Shown here: positions 16,722-26,570 of the stretch, one piece after another
Numbering within the stretch: position 1 is the stretch's first letter
How the letters are laid out: each line of letters begins with the position of its first letter
Assembly (NCBI RefSeq): GCF_003726095.1
Contig: NZ_CP026031.1
Span: 1,798,001 to 1,862,000, forward strand
Length of the DNA stretch: 64,000 nucleotides
Source: Niallia circulans
GTDB taxonomy: Bacteria; Bacillota; Bacilli; Bacillales; Cytobacillaceae
Reading direction: 5' to 3'
Program-made: the position numbers and the translations under genes
Notes under the pieces: generated by a model
Told to the model about the DNA's origin: nothing
Seen by the model: only the letters and a program-made list of their open reading frames with translations
The model's database searches: none

Positions 16722-18084
16722 CTATTTAGCAGAATTGCTTAATTCAACACGTTTAATTTCTCCAACAATAAATAAGTAACTAATCATAGCAACTATTGCA
16801 TTAATTCCAACAAAAACCAACGCACCATTATAGGAACCTGTTGCAGCAATGATGTAACCTATAATGATAGGTGTTGTAATCCCTGAAATATTTCCAAAAG
16901 TGTTAAATAAGCCTCCACTTATCCCTCCAATTTCTTTTGGAGAACAGTCAGCCATTACAGCCCAGCCTAATTGTCCAAATCCTTTACCAAAGAAAGCTAA
17001 GGCCATAATCCCTACAACTAGCCATTCTGCATCAGTATAATTACAAATAATCATACTTGCTGAAAGAATCATACCAATAATTATAGGAGTTTTACGGGCA
17101 AAAGTAAGAGATTTACCTTTTCTTAATAAATAATCAGAGTAGACCCCTCCTAAAATTCCACCTAAAAAGCCACTAAGTCCAGGTAATGTCGCAACAAATC
17201 CTGCTTCAAGGATAGACATCCCACGTTCTTGAATCAAATAAACAGGAAACCAAGTCATGAAGAAGTAAGTAAGTGTTGAAATACAATACTGTCCAATATA
17301 TACTCCTACTAACATACGACTTTTCAGTAACTGTTTAATATGTGACCAATTGATGCCACTGGCTTCTTTATTGGCTCCCTTCTCCATCATCTCTAGTATC
17401 CCGCCGCCCTGCTCTATATAGTTCAGTTCTGCCTGATTAACACGCGGGTGATTTTTCGGATTATGGATTACTTTTAACCAAACTAAAGCAATCATTATAC
17501 CTAATGCGCCCATAATAATAAAAACGTATTCCCAACCAAACGATTGTGTTATCCAGGACATAAATGGGTTAAAAATAATTATAGCAAGAAACGCTGAGGC
17601 ACTAAAAATAGCTGATGCAGTTGCACGTTCATTATCAGGGAACCAAGATGCAGCTACTTGACTATTTCCAGGAAAAGAAGGTGCTTCAGTTAGCCCCACA
17701 ATAAATCTTAGAATAAATAGCATTACTATGGCAGTACTAGCATTAAAAAATCCAACAAACCCTTGTAATAAAGTAAAGGTTGACCAAAGAAATAGACTCC
17801 AAAAAAGAACTTTTTTGTTCCAAACTTATCTAAAATCCAACCTCCTGGAATTTGACCAAGAGCATAAGCCCAACTAAATGCAGAGAAAATATACCCCATT
17901 GTTATAGCACTAATCCCTAAATCACTTTGTAAAGGTGAGGCAGCTATTGAAATTGTTGCCCGATCTGCATAGTTAATAGTGGTGACTAAAAAACACATAG
18001 ATACAATCATCCAGCGAATATTCGTTTTTTCATTGCTGGTACTGGAATAAAATCTTTTATAGAATTATTTCTTTCTAAACTCAT
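16722..18084 (-). pseudogene. GudP-like sugar-acid MFS transporter with two frameshifts
   Basis: The protein is in three frames: the first 25 residues from ATG 18084 (MSLERNNSIKDFIPVPAMKK), then about 95 residues, then 333 residues. Joined, they form a 12-helix anion:cation symporter family transporter closely resembling B. subtilis GudP (e.g. SFPGNSQVAASWFP; GVYIGQYCISTLTYFFMTWF). Both breaks are one base short in runs of six A on the coding strand (18025-18030 and 17811-17816). It is last in the sugar-acid operon, so if intact it would import the substrate. Either a pseudogene or an assembly error. Confidence 0.85.
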
Positions 18085-18194
18085 ACTAGTCTCCCCCTTT
18101 TTCCCCTTTATGGTAATCATTCTTTATGACAATAAAGTCATAACCATTTCAGACTAGTTAAACAAGACATGATGAAATTTTAAAGCTATTTTAA

Positions 18195-18950
18195 TTAGCG
18201 GCCCAACCATCCGCCATCAACTGCAAGCAGATGACCATGCACATAATCGGCTGCATCAGATGCTAGAAATACAGCGGGACCTTTGAAGTCTTCTGGGTTC
18301 CCCCATCGACCAGCAGGTATTCTTTCTGTGATTTGTCTACTGCGTACAGGATCATTGATTAAAGCAGTATTCATTTCTGTAGCAATATAACCTGGAACAA
18401 TGGCATTCACATTTACACCTTGTGATGACCACTCATTTGCAAGAGCCTTTGTAAGTTGACCCACTGCCCCTTTAGCAGAAGCATAGGCTGGAACAAACAG
18501 ACCACCTTGAAACGAAGCAAGAGAAGCGATATTAATAATTTTCCCACTGTTTTTTTCAACCATATGTCTTCCTGCTTGTTGGCAAAGAATCCAAACTGCC
18601 TTTAAATTCACATTTAATACGTCGTCCCAATCCTGTTCAGAGAAATCTACTGCAGGTGAACGTCTTTGAATCCCAGCATTATTTACAAGGATATCAACTG
18701 AGCCCATAGTCTCAATGGCTCTTGGAATTGCTTGCTTTACTTCATTCAGATTCATGAGATCACATTGTATAATTTTACAACGAACACCTAATGCTTTTAT
18801 TTTCTCTTCAGTGGATGTATCATCACTTCGTTGTAAAAGCACAATATCTGCACCAGCTTCTGCCAGTCCAATAGCAATCCCTTGACCAATTCCCCGAGTA
18901 GCTCCTGAAACAACTGCTACTTTTCCCGATAAATCAAACGCTTGCGTCAT
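18195..18950 (-). CDS. SDR oxidoreductase, KduD-like
   Basis: 251 residues of the classical short-chain dehydrogenase family: cofactor motif SGATRGIGQGIA, NNAG at about 90 and the catalytic S-YxxxK (YASAKGA). It most resembles 2-deoxy-D-gluconate 3-dehydrogenase/KduD proteins, which oxidise or reduce sugar acids. The start is ATG at 18950, nine bases after AAGGAG. It follows the Zn-dehydrogenase gene closely and shares its operon. The exact substrate is uncertain. Confidence 0.85.
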   Translation of the reverse strand: MTQAFDLSGKVAVVSGATRGIGQGIAIGLAEAGADIVLLQRSDDTSTEEKIKALGVRCKIIQCDLMNLNEVKQAIPRAIETMGSVDILVNNAGIQRRSPAVDFSEQDWDDVLNVNLKAVWILCQQAGRHMVEKNSGKIINIASLASFQGGLFVPAYASAKGAVGQLTKALANEWSSQGVNVNAIVPGYIATEMNTALINDPVRSRQITERIPAGRWGNPEDFKGPAVFLASDAADYVHGHLLAVDGGWLGR

Positions 18951-18963
18951 CTTCACCAACTCC

Positions 18964-19974
18964 TTATGGTTTAAATAAAATTTTTAATGATTCATCTGGT
19001 TTTTCCATTAAATCAAAACCTAGTTTTATGTCCTCTAATGGAAGGACATGAGAAACTAATGGATTAAGATCTATATTACGCTGGCCAAGTAACTCAATAG
19101 CTTTTGTAAAGTCATCTGAACTATAGCACCTTGTTGTCTTAAGTGAGATTTCTCTAAAATGCATACTTGCAAGATTAATAGTAGGGGGTTTTTTATAAAC
19201 ACTAACAACTGTGATTTCCCCTTGATACTTGATACAATCAATCATTTGATTAGCTGTAATTTGATTTCCAGCTACTTCAAATACCACATCTGCTCCTACA
19301 CCGTTTGTTGAATCTTTAACTATTTGAACAATATCCATGGTTTTTGCATCTATGCCCTCATAGCCCATATCTCTGGCAATCTTTAGACGCATCGTACTTA
19401 CATCAGAAATGAATATCTTTCCTGCTCCTGCCCGTTCCGCAATAAGAGCAATAAGCAAACCAATGGGTCCGGCACCCAGAATTGCTATCGTGTCTCCGAC
19501 TTTCATATTTGAACGTCTAACAGTATGTATCGCAACAGCCAAAGGCTCGAGCATAGCTGCTTCTTTCTCTGTAACTCCATCTGGTAGTACTCTTAGTCTG
19601 TTAATCGGAATAGTAGTATACTCAGCAAAGCCACCATCTTGATCAATCCCTATATATCGCAATTTTTCGCAAACATGCATTTGGCCATTAGTACAAGCTG
19701 CACATTTTCCGCAGCTTAAAAGTGGCTCAACGGTTACTTTATCCCCTTTTTTTATCTGTTCATTTTCCACAACTTCCTTCACTACACCGCTAAACTCATG
19801 TCCTAATATTAGTGGTGCTTTTGCTCTTGGATGTAATCCATGATAAATCATCATATCCGTTCCACATATTCCCGCATAAGATACCCTGATTAAGGCCTCT
19901 CCCTCCTTAGGAGTCGGTATCTCTCTTTCTATCATTTCTACTTGCATAGAGTTTACATAAGCTCCTACTTTCAT
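18964..19974 (-). CDS. Zinc-dependent sugar(-acid) dehydrogenase, RspB-like
   Basis: 336 residues of the medium-chain dehydrogenase family. Catalytic zinc ligands are seen in GICGTD and GHEFSG, the structural zinc in CGKCAACTNGQMHVC, and the Rossmann motif in ILGAGPIGLL. Located after an RspA/ManD-type dehydratase, it corresponds to RspB-like enzymes, some of which oxidise L-gulonate at C5. Function from context: feeding a sugar acid into the mannonate/fructuronate route. Confidence 0.83.
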   Translation of the reverse strand: MKVGAYVNSMQVEMIEREIPTPKEGEALIRVSYAGICGTDMMIYHGLHPRAKAPLILGHEFSGVVKEVVENEQIKKGDKVTVEPLLSCGKCAACTNGQMHVCEKLRYIGIDQDGGFAEYTTIPINRLRVLPDGVTEKEAAMLEPLAVAIHTVRRSNMKVGDTIAILGAGPIGLLIALIAERAGAGKIFISDVSTMRLKIARDMGYEGIDAKTMDIVQIVKDSTNGVGADVVFEVAGNQITANQMIDCIKYQGEITVVSVYKKPPTINLASMHFREISLKTTRCYSSDDFTKAIELLGQRNIDLNPLVSHVLPLEDIKLGFDLMEKPDESLKILFKP

Positions 19975-20202
19975 TAGAAATCACTCCTTTTCATCTATAA
20001 ATATCCATTATTAAACCGATACTATTTCTATGATACCAAGAGCCTCATACTTACCAACCCTCCTAAAATAGTTTCATTACGACAATAAGATATCCACCTT
20101 TGCCCCGTCTTATGTCATATAACCATTTTCTCATTTTTATCGTGACTACAAATCTAGCAAAGCTTTACACTGTTGAATCATACTTAAATAAAGAAAATCA
20201 TA

Positions 20203-21456
20203 TTATGGTCTTACAGCAGTTCCATCTGGTATACGTGCTAAAGTCCAAGACGGTATTCCACCTGCAACGGGAAATTTCTTTGCTTTTTCTTCGTCAATGT
20301 CTATTCCTAATCCAGGTTTTTCATTTACATAAGCAAAGCCATTTTCTTCTTGTGGGCACCCCGGAAAAACTTCTTCCAGCGCATTATTGAATGGAGTCCA
20401 TTCTTGAATGCCCAAGTTAGGTGTACTTAAATCTAAATGTAGATTAGCTGCTACTCCTACAGGTGAAATATCACCTGGTCCATGCCAAGCAGTACGTACC
20501 CCGTATAGTTCACTAAAAGTGGCTAGTTTCTTAGCTGGTGTAATACCGCCAATCGAACTAACATGGCATCTAATAAAATCGATTTGCTGATTAGCAATTA
20601 AACTTTTCCACTCATTCACATTCGTGAATAATTCTCCCATTGCTATTGGGGTAGACGTCTGTTGTCTAATCATTTTCAACCATTCAATATTCTCAGGTGC
20701 AACGGGATCCTCTAGGAAAAAGAGATGATAAGGTTCCAATTTTTTTGCTAATCTTACAGCTTCAATTGCTGGAAGTCTTTCGTGAATATCATGGATAAAT
20801 TCCATATTGTATCCAATCTTAGAGCGCAGATGATCAAATAGTTTTTCTATACTTTTCGAGTATGCTTCTGGATCAAAATAACATCCTGCTAATGATGTTT
20901 TAGGTGATCGTTTTGGAACTATTTTGTTAGATTTCTCATAAACAGTGGCTATTAACCTTGTATCAGTGGTTCCACTTCCACCATACATGCCCATCTGACA
21001 ACGAGCATACTGATAACCCTCTTCCATAAGGGCTATGATGTTTTCCTCCACTGCCACTTCATCTGGACCGTCCGCATGCCGATAGAGAGGAATTCCATCC
21101 CGGCACTTACCTCCTAATAATTGATAGACTGGTAAGTTTGCCAGTTTGCCTTTAATATCCCAAAGAGCCATATCGACCCCAGAAAGTGCATTATTCATAA
21201 TTGGGCCGTTCCTCCAGTATCCGCTTACATTTGCAGACTGCCAAATATCCTCAATTCTTCTTGGATCTTTCCCGATTAGAAATGGTTTAAGATAATCCTC
21301 AACAGCTGATTTTACGGCAAATATTCGTTGAGTAAAGGTTGCACATCCTAGTCCATATAATTCTGGTTCGTTTGTTTCAACCTTTACAACAACTAGATCG
21401 ATTCCTCCAGGTGCAGTTAGTATTACTTTTACATCACGAATTTCTAAGTGGTTCAT
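20203..21456 (-). CDS. Enolase-superfamily sugar-acid dehydratase (ManD/RspA group)
   Basis: 417 residues, full length. The capping domain is followed by the barrel with the metal-binding acids (EFIHDIHERL, FFLEDPVAPEN, AMGELFTN) and the catalytic His in TAWHGPGD. The C-terminal GIPSWTLARIPDGTAVRP is diagnostic of the mannonate dehydratase/RspA subgroup. Tested members dehydrate D-mannonate and/or D-gluconate, others are near inactive. First structural gene of the operon; an operator word sits upstream at 21507-21520. Confidence 0.88.
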   Translation of the reverse strand: MNHLEIRDVKVILTAPGGIDLVVVKVETNEPELYGLGCATFTQRIFAVKSAVEDYLKPFLIGKDPRRIEDIWQSANVSGYWRNGPIMNNALSGVDMALWDIKGKLANLPVYQLLGGKCRDGIPLYRHADGPDEVAVEENIIALMEEGYQYARCQMGMYGGSGTTDTRLIATVYEKSNKIVPKRSPKTSLAGCYFDPEAYSKSIEKLFDHLRSKIGYNMEFIHDIHERLPAIEAVRLAKKLEPYHLFFLEDPVAPENIEWLKMIRQQTSTPIAMGELFTNVNEWKSLIANQQIDFIRCHVSSIGGITPAKKLATFSELYGVRTAWHGPGDISPVGVAANLHLDLSTPNLGIQEWTPFNNALEEVFPGCPQEENGFAYVNEKPGLGIDIDEEKAKKFPVAGGIPSWTLARIPDGTAVRP

Positions 21457-21505
21457 TTCATTACTCCTTCCTAATTTTTGAATTAAAATATCATCAACTC
21501 GTTAG

Positions 21506-21520
21506 TTGTCCTACAAGTTA
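21506..21520. promoter_or_regulatory. GntR operator upstream of the rspA-like gene
   Basis: TTGTCCTACAA, a palindrome TTGT-N3-ACAA typical of FadR/GntR sites, followed by GTTA. The 14-base word TGTCCTACAAGTTA recurs at 22285-22298 before the regulator gene. Confidence 0.75.
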
Positions 21521-21557
21521 GGCATGAAAAATAATTACCTCTATCAAAAGAGGTGAA

Positions 21558-22262
21558 TTATTTTCTTGAACTCTTTATTTTTTTTATAATTTCAATATTA
21601 CTTTCCATGGATTTACTAAGACTAGTTTTAGCAGATTCTGCATCTCTATTTTGAATAGCTCGAAAGATTTGCAAATGTGCTTCAATACTATCTAAAGTAA
21701 TCCCAATCACTCTATTTAACTCTTCTAAATAATAATAATAGAAATCTCTAATTGAATGCATCACTCTATAAAAAACGATATTGTTTGACGCTTTAGCTAT
21801 AGCTAAATGAAAATTAAAGTCTATTTCCGAATATTTCTTATAGTCATCTCTATATCGAAACATATCATTTAGAATCTCTTCAATATTATCAATATCTTCT
21901 TTTGTTGCATTCTGTACAGCTAATTCTAAACATTTGAATTCAATGGTTTGGCGAAATACCATCATGTCAAAAAATTCTTCTTCGCTAAGATGCATTACCG
22001 GAACAAAATCATTGATGCTTTTTCCATTAATATCATCTGATACGAAAGTTCCCTTTCCTTGATATGTAACAACAATTCCTAAATCCCTCAAACGCTGTAT
22101 GGCGCTTCTAATACTCACTCTGCTTACATTAAACAATTTCTGTAATTGCGTTTCGGAAGGAATTTTACTTCCTGGTTGCCAAGTACCGTTAATAATATGT
22201 TCTTTTAATTGTTCATAAACTGAATTAACAATATTTTTTTTATCAATGGAATTAAGTCCCAT
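21558..22262 (-). CDS. GntR/FadR-family transcriptional regulator
   Basis: 234 residues: an N-terminal winged helix (IPSETQLQKLFNVSRVSIRS) and a C-terminal all-helical FCD ligand domain with conserved acidic/His residues (EIDFNFHLAIAKASNN). The FadR subfamily typically senses sugar acids. It lies upstream of the dehydratase-dehydrogenase genes on the same strand, with a repeated operator word upstream of both itself and the operon, so it probably represses both until the sugar acid is present. Confidence 0.88.
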   Translation of the reverse strand: MGLNSIDKKNIVNSVYEQLKEHIINGTWQPGSKIPSETQLQKLFNVSRVSIRSAIQRLRDLGIVVTYQGKGTFVSDDINGKSINDFVPVMHLSEEEFFDMMVFRQTIEFKCLELAVQNATKEDIDNIEEILNDMFRYRDDYKKYSEIDFNFHLAIAKASNNIVFYRVMHSIRDFYYYYLEELNRVIGITLDSIEAHLQIFRAIQNRDAESAKTSLSKSMESNIEIIKKIKSSRK

Positions 22263-22283
22263 TCTTTTTCCCTCTCTTGTCTC

Positions 22284-22298
22284 ATGTCCTACAAGTTA
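22284..22298. promoter_or_regulatory. GntR autoregulatory operator
   Basis: ATGTCCTACAAGTTA, sharing 14 identical bases with the site at 21507-21520, 22 bases upstream of the regulator start. Confidence 0.7.
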
Positions 22299-22393
22299 TG
22301 AAATTATATTATCATAGACCTTTAAAAATGTAAATGCTTTCATACGATATTACCTAATATTATATTCTTCATTAATTACTCCCTAAGTTTTTC

Positions 22394-22588
22394 CTAATAT
22401 TTGAATATTAGTACTGTTTCGAATCCTGCTATAAAAAAGTTAACTAAAAGCGATGCTATCAATAAATACAAAAGCCATTTTTCATAATAAATATATGTAA
22501 AACCAACTTTGATATCAGTGAAAACACTACTCGATACACCGTCACGTTCTCTTTTCTGATATTCATAGACAATAAACCATACTTGCAT
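22394..22588 (-). pseudogene. MFS transporter fragment
   Basis: 64 residues resembling the middle of an EntS/macrolide-efflux-type MFS protein (VFTDIKVGFTYIYYEKWLLY followed by a membrane helix). No N- or C-terminal part, ribosome site or start is found, so this is a truncated remnant. Confidence 0.6.
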
Positions 22589-22642
22589 TTTTAAAAGTTA
22601 ACACTAAATTATTATTATTAAAAGATATTTGCTTTAAGTCTG

Positions 22643-23241
22643 TTAAAAAAATTTCAATTGATACTCTAAGGTTGAATACATCATCTTATTCACTTCAACT
22701 TGCAAATCAAAATAATTTAACTTTATATCAGCTAAGCTTTCAATCTTCATAATTAACTGAATAAATTTAAAGGATCCACCTCTATTTGCATTTAATGGTA
22801 GGTCTGCATATTCTTGATATCTTTCTTTTATTATATGGATATCCTCGTCTATGACTGTATTAAATCCTTTCTCCCATAATGACGCAGGAGGATTGTCGTC
22901 TAGTTCAAAGACAGGAAAAATATCTAGTATTTTCTCCTTTTCCATCATTAGATCACAAGGCAAGGTTTGTTTATTCGTTAAGAGAGGGAACATTCTTGGA
23001 GAAACATAAGGAGTTACTATTTTTTGACAATCGACTTCATCAGTCCATAGCATAGCTGTTTCCAATGTCCTTACTAAGGGGCTAATAAACACAATATCCT
23101 GAGTGGCTAAAGGCAAACGTTCCTTTAGCTTATTAGCTTGACCCCTCCCCTTTTTTGTGAGAGAAGGATTTCTTTTTTGTAAACTAGCAGGAAGTTAAGT
23201 GTATGTTCTCCCTCTTAATGTCGTATAAATATTAAGTCCAT
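22643..23241 (-). pseudogene. Histidine phosphatase family gene, inactivated
   Basis: ATG at 23241 begins MDLIFIRH, the start of a phosphoglycerate-mutase-like histidine phosphatase, but the next codon is TAA where the catalytic RHG glycine is expected. Beyond it, EGEHTLNF is followed by a frameshift, after which PASLQKRNPSLTKKGRGQAN and the rest (ISPLVRTLETA) continue to 22643. Two independent lesions, one in the active-site motif, support a genuine pseudogene. Confidence 0.8.
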
Positions 23242-23260
23242 CCTATCCCCTCAGCCTTTT

Positions 23261-23968
23261 TTAAATTTCCTTTAACCAAGCAATAAGTTTCTCTACCATT
23301 TCCGGTGTAAATGCATGATTCACTTTTTTAAAAATTTCCCACTCCACATTGGTTCGTCCCTTCTCCTGGCTAAGATACTTATAGTAATTTTCTTGACCCT
23401 CGATTGGAATTATCGTATCACTATCTCCATGCATAAGAAGAACTGGTGATAGACTCCTCGTTGTGCTTATTGGATCGTATTTCTTTATTAGCTCCTCTTC
23501 TTCTTGAGACATCTCTTCTCTATCATCTCGTATTCGAAATAATTTTTCTGTAAGGAGGAAGGAACCCGATCCATTGATATTTGCTAAGCCTCTTATGTCA
23601 GGCTCTCTCGCAAAAATACCATTGGCTATAAATCCCCCCATTGAATTGCCTATTAATAGGATACTGTTTTTCTTTACACCTACTACGCTTAAAAACTCAT
23701 TAAATTCATCAATAGTATGGAAAATAGTATCCCAAAAGTACTGCTGAGTAATGTTGTAACCAAAGTGATCTTCTATAGGAAATCTTTCATCGTGATATAG
23801 GATATCAGGAATTAATACGCCATATCCTTCTTGAGCCACTTTTTCGGCCAACTCTATGTATCCCTTCGCTGTTCCACCCCAACCATGATATAAGATTACA
23901 ATTTTGTCTTTATTATGAATATTTTTTGAATGATAAAACTTCCATTCACCGATTATTTTTCTTTTCAC
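23261..23968 (-). CDS. Alpha/beta hydrolase (YtmA/BD-FAE-like esterase)
   Basis: 235 residues with the oxyanion HGWGG, nucleophile elbow GNSMGG, acid in HGDSDTIIP and catalytic His in VNHAF. A serine hydrolase of unknown substrate; the single-domain layout resembles prolyl-oligopeptidase-like carboxylesterases. It follows two genes (23997 and 24542) on the same strand, likely one transcript. Confidence 0.82.
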   Translation of the reverse strand: MKRKIIGEWKFYHSKNIHNKDKIVILYHGWGGTAKGYIELAEKVAQEGYGVLIPDILYHDERFPIEDHFGYNITQQYFWDTIFHTIDEFNEFLSVVGVKKNSILLIGNSMGGFIANGIFAREPDIRGLANINGSGSFLLTEKLFRIRDDREEMSQEEEELIKKYDPISTTRSLSPVLLMHGDSDTIIPIEGQENYYKYLSQEKGRTNVEWEIFKKVNHAFTPEMVEKLIAWLKEI

Positions 23969-23996
23969 TGTTGTCCCTTCCTTTTTCTACTGATAC

Positions 23997-24539
23997 TTAA
24001 ATGAATCTCTTTTCTTTCCCATATTCAATCAGCGCCTGATAAGGATCACCTTTTAACCCTAGAACCTGACAAAAAGCTGGCTCTGTTTTATAACCTTGTT
24101 TCTTTCGTATAAGTACTTCTTCTTTTATGGATGGATTTATCCTTAAAACGGCGTGTTCAATTATCATATGGAGATACGCATATTGCTGCTTAACCGGGAT
24201 AGGCTGACCAAACAATTCAAATTCAAAACCATCAAAATAGAAATTTACTTTGATTATTTCCACTTCTCTAATCATTAATCTTTTTAGACGAAAATGATTC
24301 ATTTTTCCAAAATAATCGATGACAATCTGGCTAAAAATTTCAAATTCGTAGACTTCCATTATAATATCTAAGTCGGAAGACTCTATATCCACTCCAATTG
24401 GAATGGTTCCGCAAAGAATTGGCTTATAAGAATGTAAAATTTCATTTATTTTTAATTTCTTCAATGCTAAATATGCTTGCTGCTGTTTAGCACTACCTCC
24501 CTGTAAATAATCTGGCGTATCAAATAGTGTCCAGTCCAT
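23997..24539 (-). CDS. DUF4269 protein, nucleotidyltransferase-like
   Basis: 180 residues. The segment CGTIPIGVDIESSDLDIIME fits the DUF4269 family and resembles the G-S/T...D-x-D site of nucleotidyltransferases. No biochemical role is known to me. Its start lies two bases after the stop of the DUF2785 gene, so translation is probably coupled. Confidence 0.78.
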   Translation of the reverse strand: MDWTLFDTPDYLQGGSAKQQQAYLALKKLKINEILHSYKPILCGTIPIGVDIESSDLDIIMEVYEFEIFSQIVIDYFGKMNHFRLKRLMIREVEIIKVNFYFDGFEFELFGQPIPVKQQYAYLHMIIEHAVLRINPSIKEEVLIRKKQGYKTEPAFCQVLGLKGDPYQALIEYGKEKRFI

Positions 24540-24541
24540 CG

Positions 24542-25396
24542 TTAATAAATCTCCTTTATAGCATGGAGTACGACTGACTGTAGAGAAGATAAGGAAGGTT
24601 TATCTATTATTGTCAGCGATAAACTTTTTAAGAAATTTTTGTAATTTGCTACCAAAAACCAATAATTTACTTCCTCTAATTCATTCTTATCTTTCTCTAA
24701 CTCCTTCCTCCTATTTTTTATCCAAGATTCCAACACTGACTTCTCTAACCCGTTATCTGCCATTTGTACAATGGGAATAATCATGCGCCCTTCTTCATCA
24801 TGAATATAAACACTTTCCGCCTGATAGATTTTACCCAAAATCGCCCTCACTATTTCCGGATAATTACTTTGCTTCATTTTTGTATTTTTGACAAGTTCAT
24901 CGAAAGCATCAGCTACATGTGCCATACTATGGGCCCATCCTTTTTCTCTAACATATCCCCTTACATCTTTTTCAAGATTTACATAGCTAATCAACTTATC
25001 TTTCACTTCAAGAACCTTTGCCCTTGATAAGAAATTATCGCGATTATCTTGATAAAGTATAAGTGCTATTAATAAAGAGGTGAAAGAACGAGTGAAAACA
25101 GAATCTGTATTCTTTTCGCCAATTCCTTTAAATAAAAATTGATCCCTTATACAAATATCTAATATTTCAGTTAACAGATCGTTATCTAGTTTGGATTCCA
25201 ATATAAACTGACAAAATGTTTGATAAATCAAGTTATCTCTTAACTCGCTATCAGGGGAGCCAATATGTTTAAGCATGGACAGGATGACTTTCTGTTTTGT
25301 TTTTTCATCCGATGCTATCTCTTTCATTTTTTTATTTGCTAAGAAGTACTTTAACTCTTGTTCCTTCATTGGAAATATATTTTCTATTAAATTCAA
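24542..25396 (-). CDS. DUF2785 protein
   Basis: 284 residues, mostly alpha-helical, with the DUF2785 signature YVREKGWAHSMAHVADAFDE. Function unknown. First gene of a probable operon with the DUF4269 and hydrolase genes. Confidence 0.75.
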   Translation of the reverse strand: MNLIENIFPMKEQELKYFLANKKMKEIASDEKTKQKVILSMLKHIGSPDSELRDNLIYQTFCQFILESKLDNDLLTEILDICIRDQFLFKGIGEKNTDSVFTRSFTSLLIALILYQDNRDNFLSRAKVLEVKDKLISYVNLEKDVRGYVREKGWAHSMAHVADAFDELVKNTKMKQSNYPEIVRAILGKIYQAESVYIHDEEGRMIIPIVQMADNGLEKSVLESWIKNRRKELEKDKNELEEVNYWFLVANYKNFLKSLSLTIIDKPSLSSLQSVVLHAIKEIY

Positions 25397-25438
25397 ATTC
25401 TCCCTCCTATCAAAACTAGGGAAATATATGTCCCTTTT

Positions 25439-25840
25439 TCATCTGTTTACTTTATGCATGACAAACTGTGAGTTGCTTTTTTTGAACTCATTCTTGTTGT
25501 AAAAGGGAATTAAATCTTCCTCACAAAATAAACTGATAACATCAATATTGGATAATTCATCTACCATTTTAGCAATTAGCTTTGTGCCGATTCCTTTCCG
25601 ATTAAAGGAGCTGGAAATAACGACATCCTCTATATACGCTCTAAAAATCCCATCCGTTATTGCTCTTGCAAACCCAATGAGCTTGTTCTTTTCCCATGCA
25701 CCTACAGCAAATGTTTGGGATAACATTTTTTCTATATCCTTTTCCGTTCTTTCCTTCCACCATCCTGCATTTTTATATAGTTCTATCACCTCGCAAGCCT
25801 TTATTGGTTTCTCTCGCGATGTTCGTATTTCTATTTTCAT
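25439..25840 (-). CDS. GNAT acetyltransferase
   Basis: 133 residues with the acetyl-CoA motif FNRKGIGTKLIAKMVDEL and the C-terminal FYNKNEFKKS typical of small-molecule/protein acetyltransferases. Substrate unknown. Lies 42 bases upstream of the DUF2785 gene and may be in the same unit. Confidence 0.82.
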   Translation of the reverse strand: MKIEIRTSREKPIKACEVIELYKNAGWWKERTEKDIEKMLSQTFAVGAWEKNKLIGFARAITDGIFRAYIEDVVISSSFNRKGIGTKLIAKMVDELSNIDVISLFCEEDLIPFYNKNEFKKSNSQFVMHKVNR

Positions 25841-26032
25841 GTCGTCTGCCTACTTATTTTTTATTTTATTTGTCAATTTTGTCAGCCAAGAACAATTTCC
25901 AAAATTCAAATTCATTCCATTCAACCTGTTATGATGCTTTTTTAGCATAAGCGTTTAAGATTAAAACTCGATTCGCTCCCCTTCAAAATTATACCATTAA
26001 ACCTCAAAATATGATTAAATTTCCAAAACCAA

Positions 26033-26069
26033 AAAAGCAAAGTGACCTTCGATAAAAAGGTCACTTTTT
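26033..26069 (-). terminator. Terminator of the Nudix gene
   Basis: On the minus strand AAGTGACCTT/AAGGTCACTT with a short loop, then GCTTTTTT; located directly after the stop at 26070. Confidence 0.8.
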
Positions 26070-26480
26070 CTAAGATGAATGCTTTCTAGCAAAATATTCT
26101 TGCACTTTTTTAGCTACGATATTAGGTTTTACATCCATAACGGTTAAATCATCTATGTCTACCCACATAGGCAAATAAGTGCCACGATCTCGATTAGAAT
26201 TAGTAAACTCTTCACCTTGCCCTGATCCAATCGTTCCATGAATGATATCAGCTAGAAAAAAATACTGAGTTCCTTGCTTCTCTAATTCTACAAGGCATTC
26301 TTTTAGTTCGACAGTTACCCCTAACTCCTCGAATGCTTCCCGTTTAGCTGCTTGCTCAGGCGTTTCATCTGCTTCAATTCCTCCGCCAGGAAAAACAAAA
26401 TAAACGGAATTATCTCTTACTCTTTTAATTAAGCAAACTTTGTTCCCTTGGCTAATAACAACAGAACCCCTATTTCTCAA
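26070..26480 (-). CDS. Nudix hydrolase
   Basis: 136 residues with the full Nudix box (GGGIEADETPEQAAKREAFE, ELGV), which binds Mg2+ and hydrolyses nucleoside diphosphate-linked compounds. Substrate not assignable; the short length fits MutT-like members. The start is TTG at 26480 with AAGGGAG upstream. Confidence 0.85.
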   Translation of the reverse strand: MRNRGSVVISQGNKVCLIKRVRDNSVYFVFPGGGIEADETPEQAAKREAFEELGVTVELKECLVELEKQGTQYFFLADIIHGTIGSGQGEEFTNSNRDRGTYLPMWVDIDDLTVMDVKPNIVAKKVQEYFARKHSS

Positions 26481-26570
26481 CGTATTAACTCTCCCTTATT
26501 TTTACCATTCGGATTTTCCTCGCTAGCAATAACAATTAATTTTCCAATCACAAATTTATCATTCTGTTCT

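Noticed and set aside
20100..20390. Open frame (+) opposite the end of the rspA-like gene
   Set aside because: Antisense of a clear conserved gene; no start signals.
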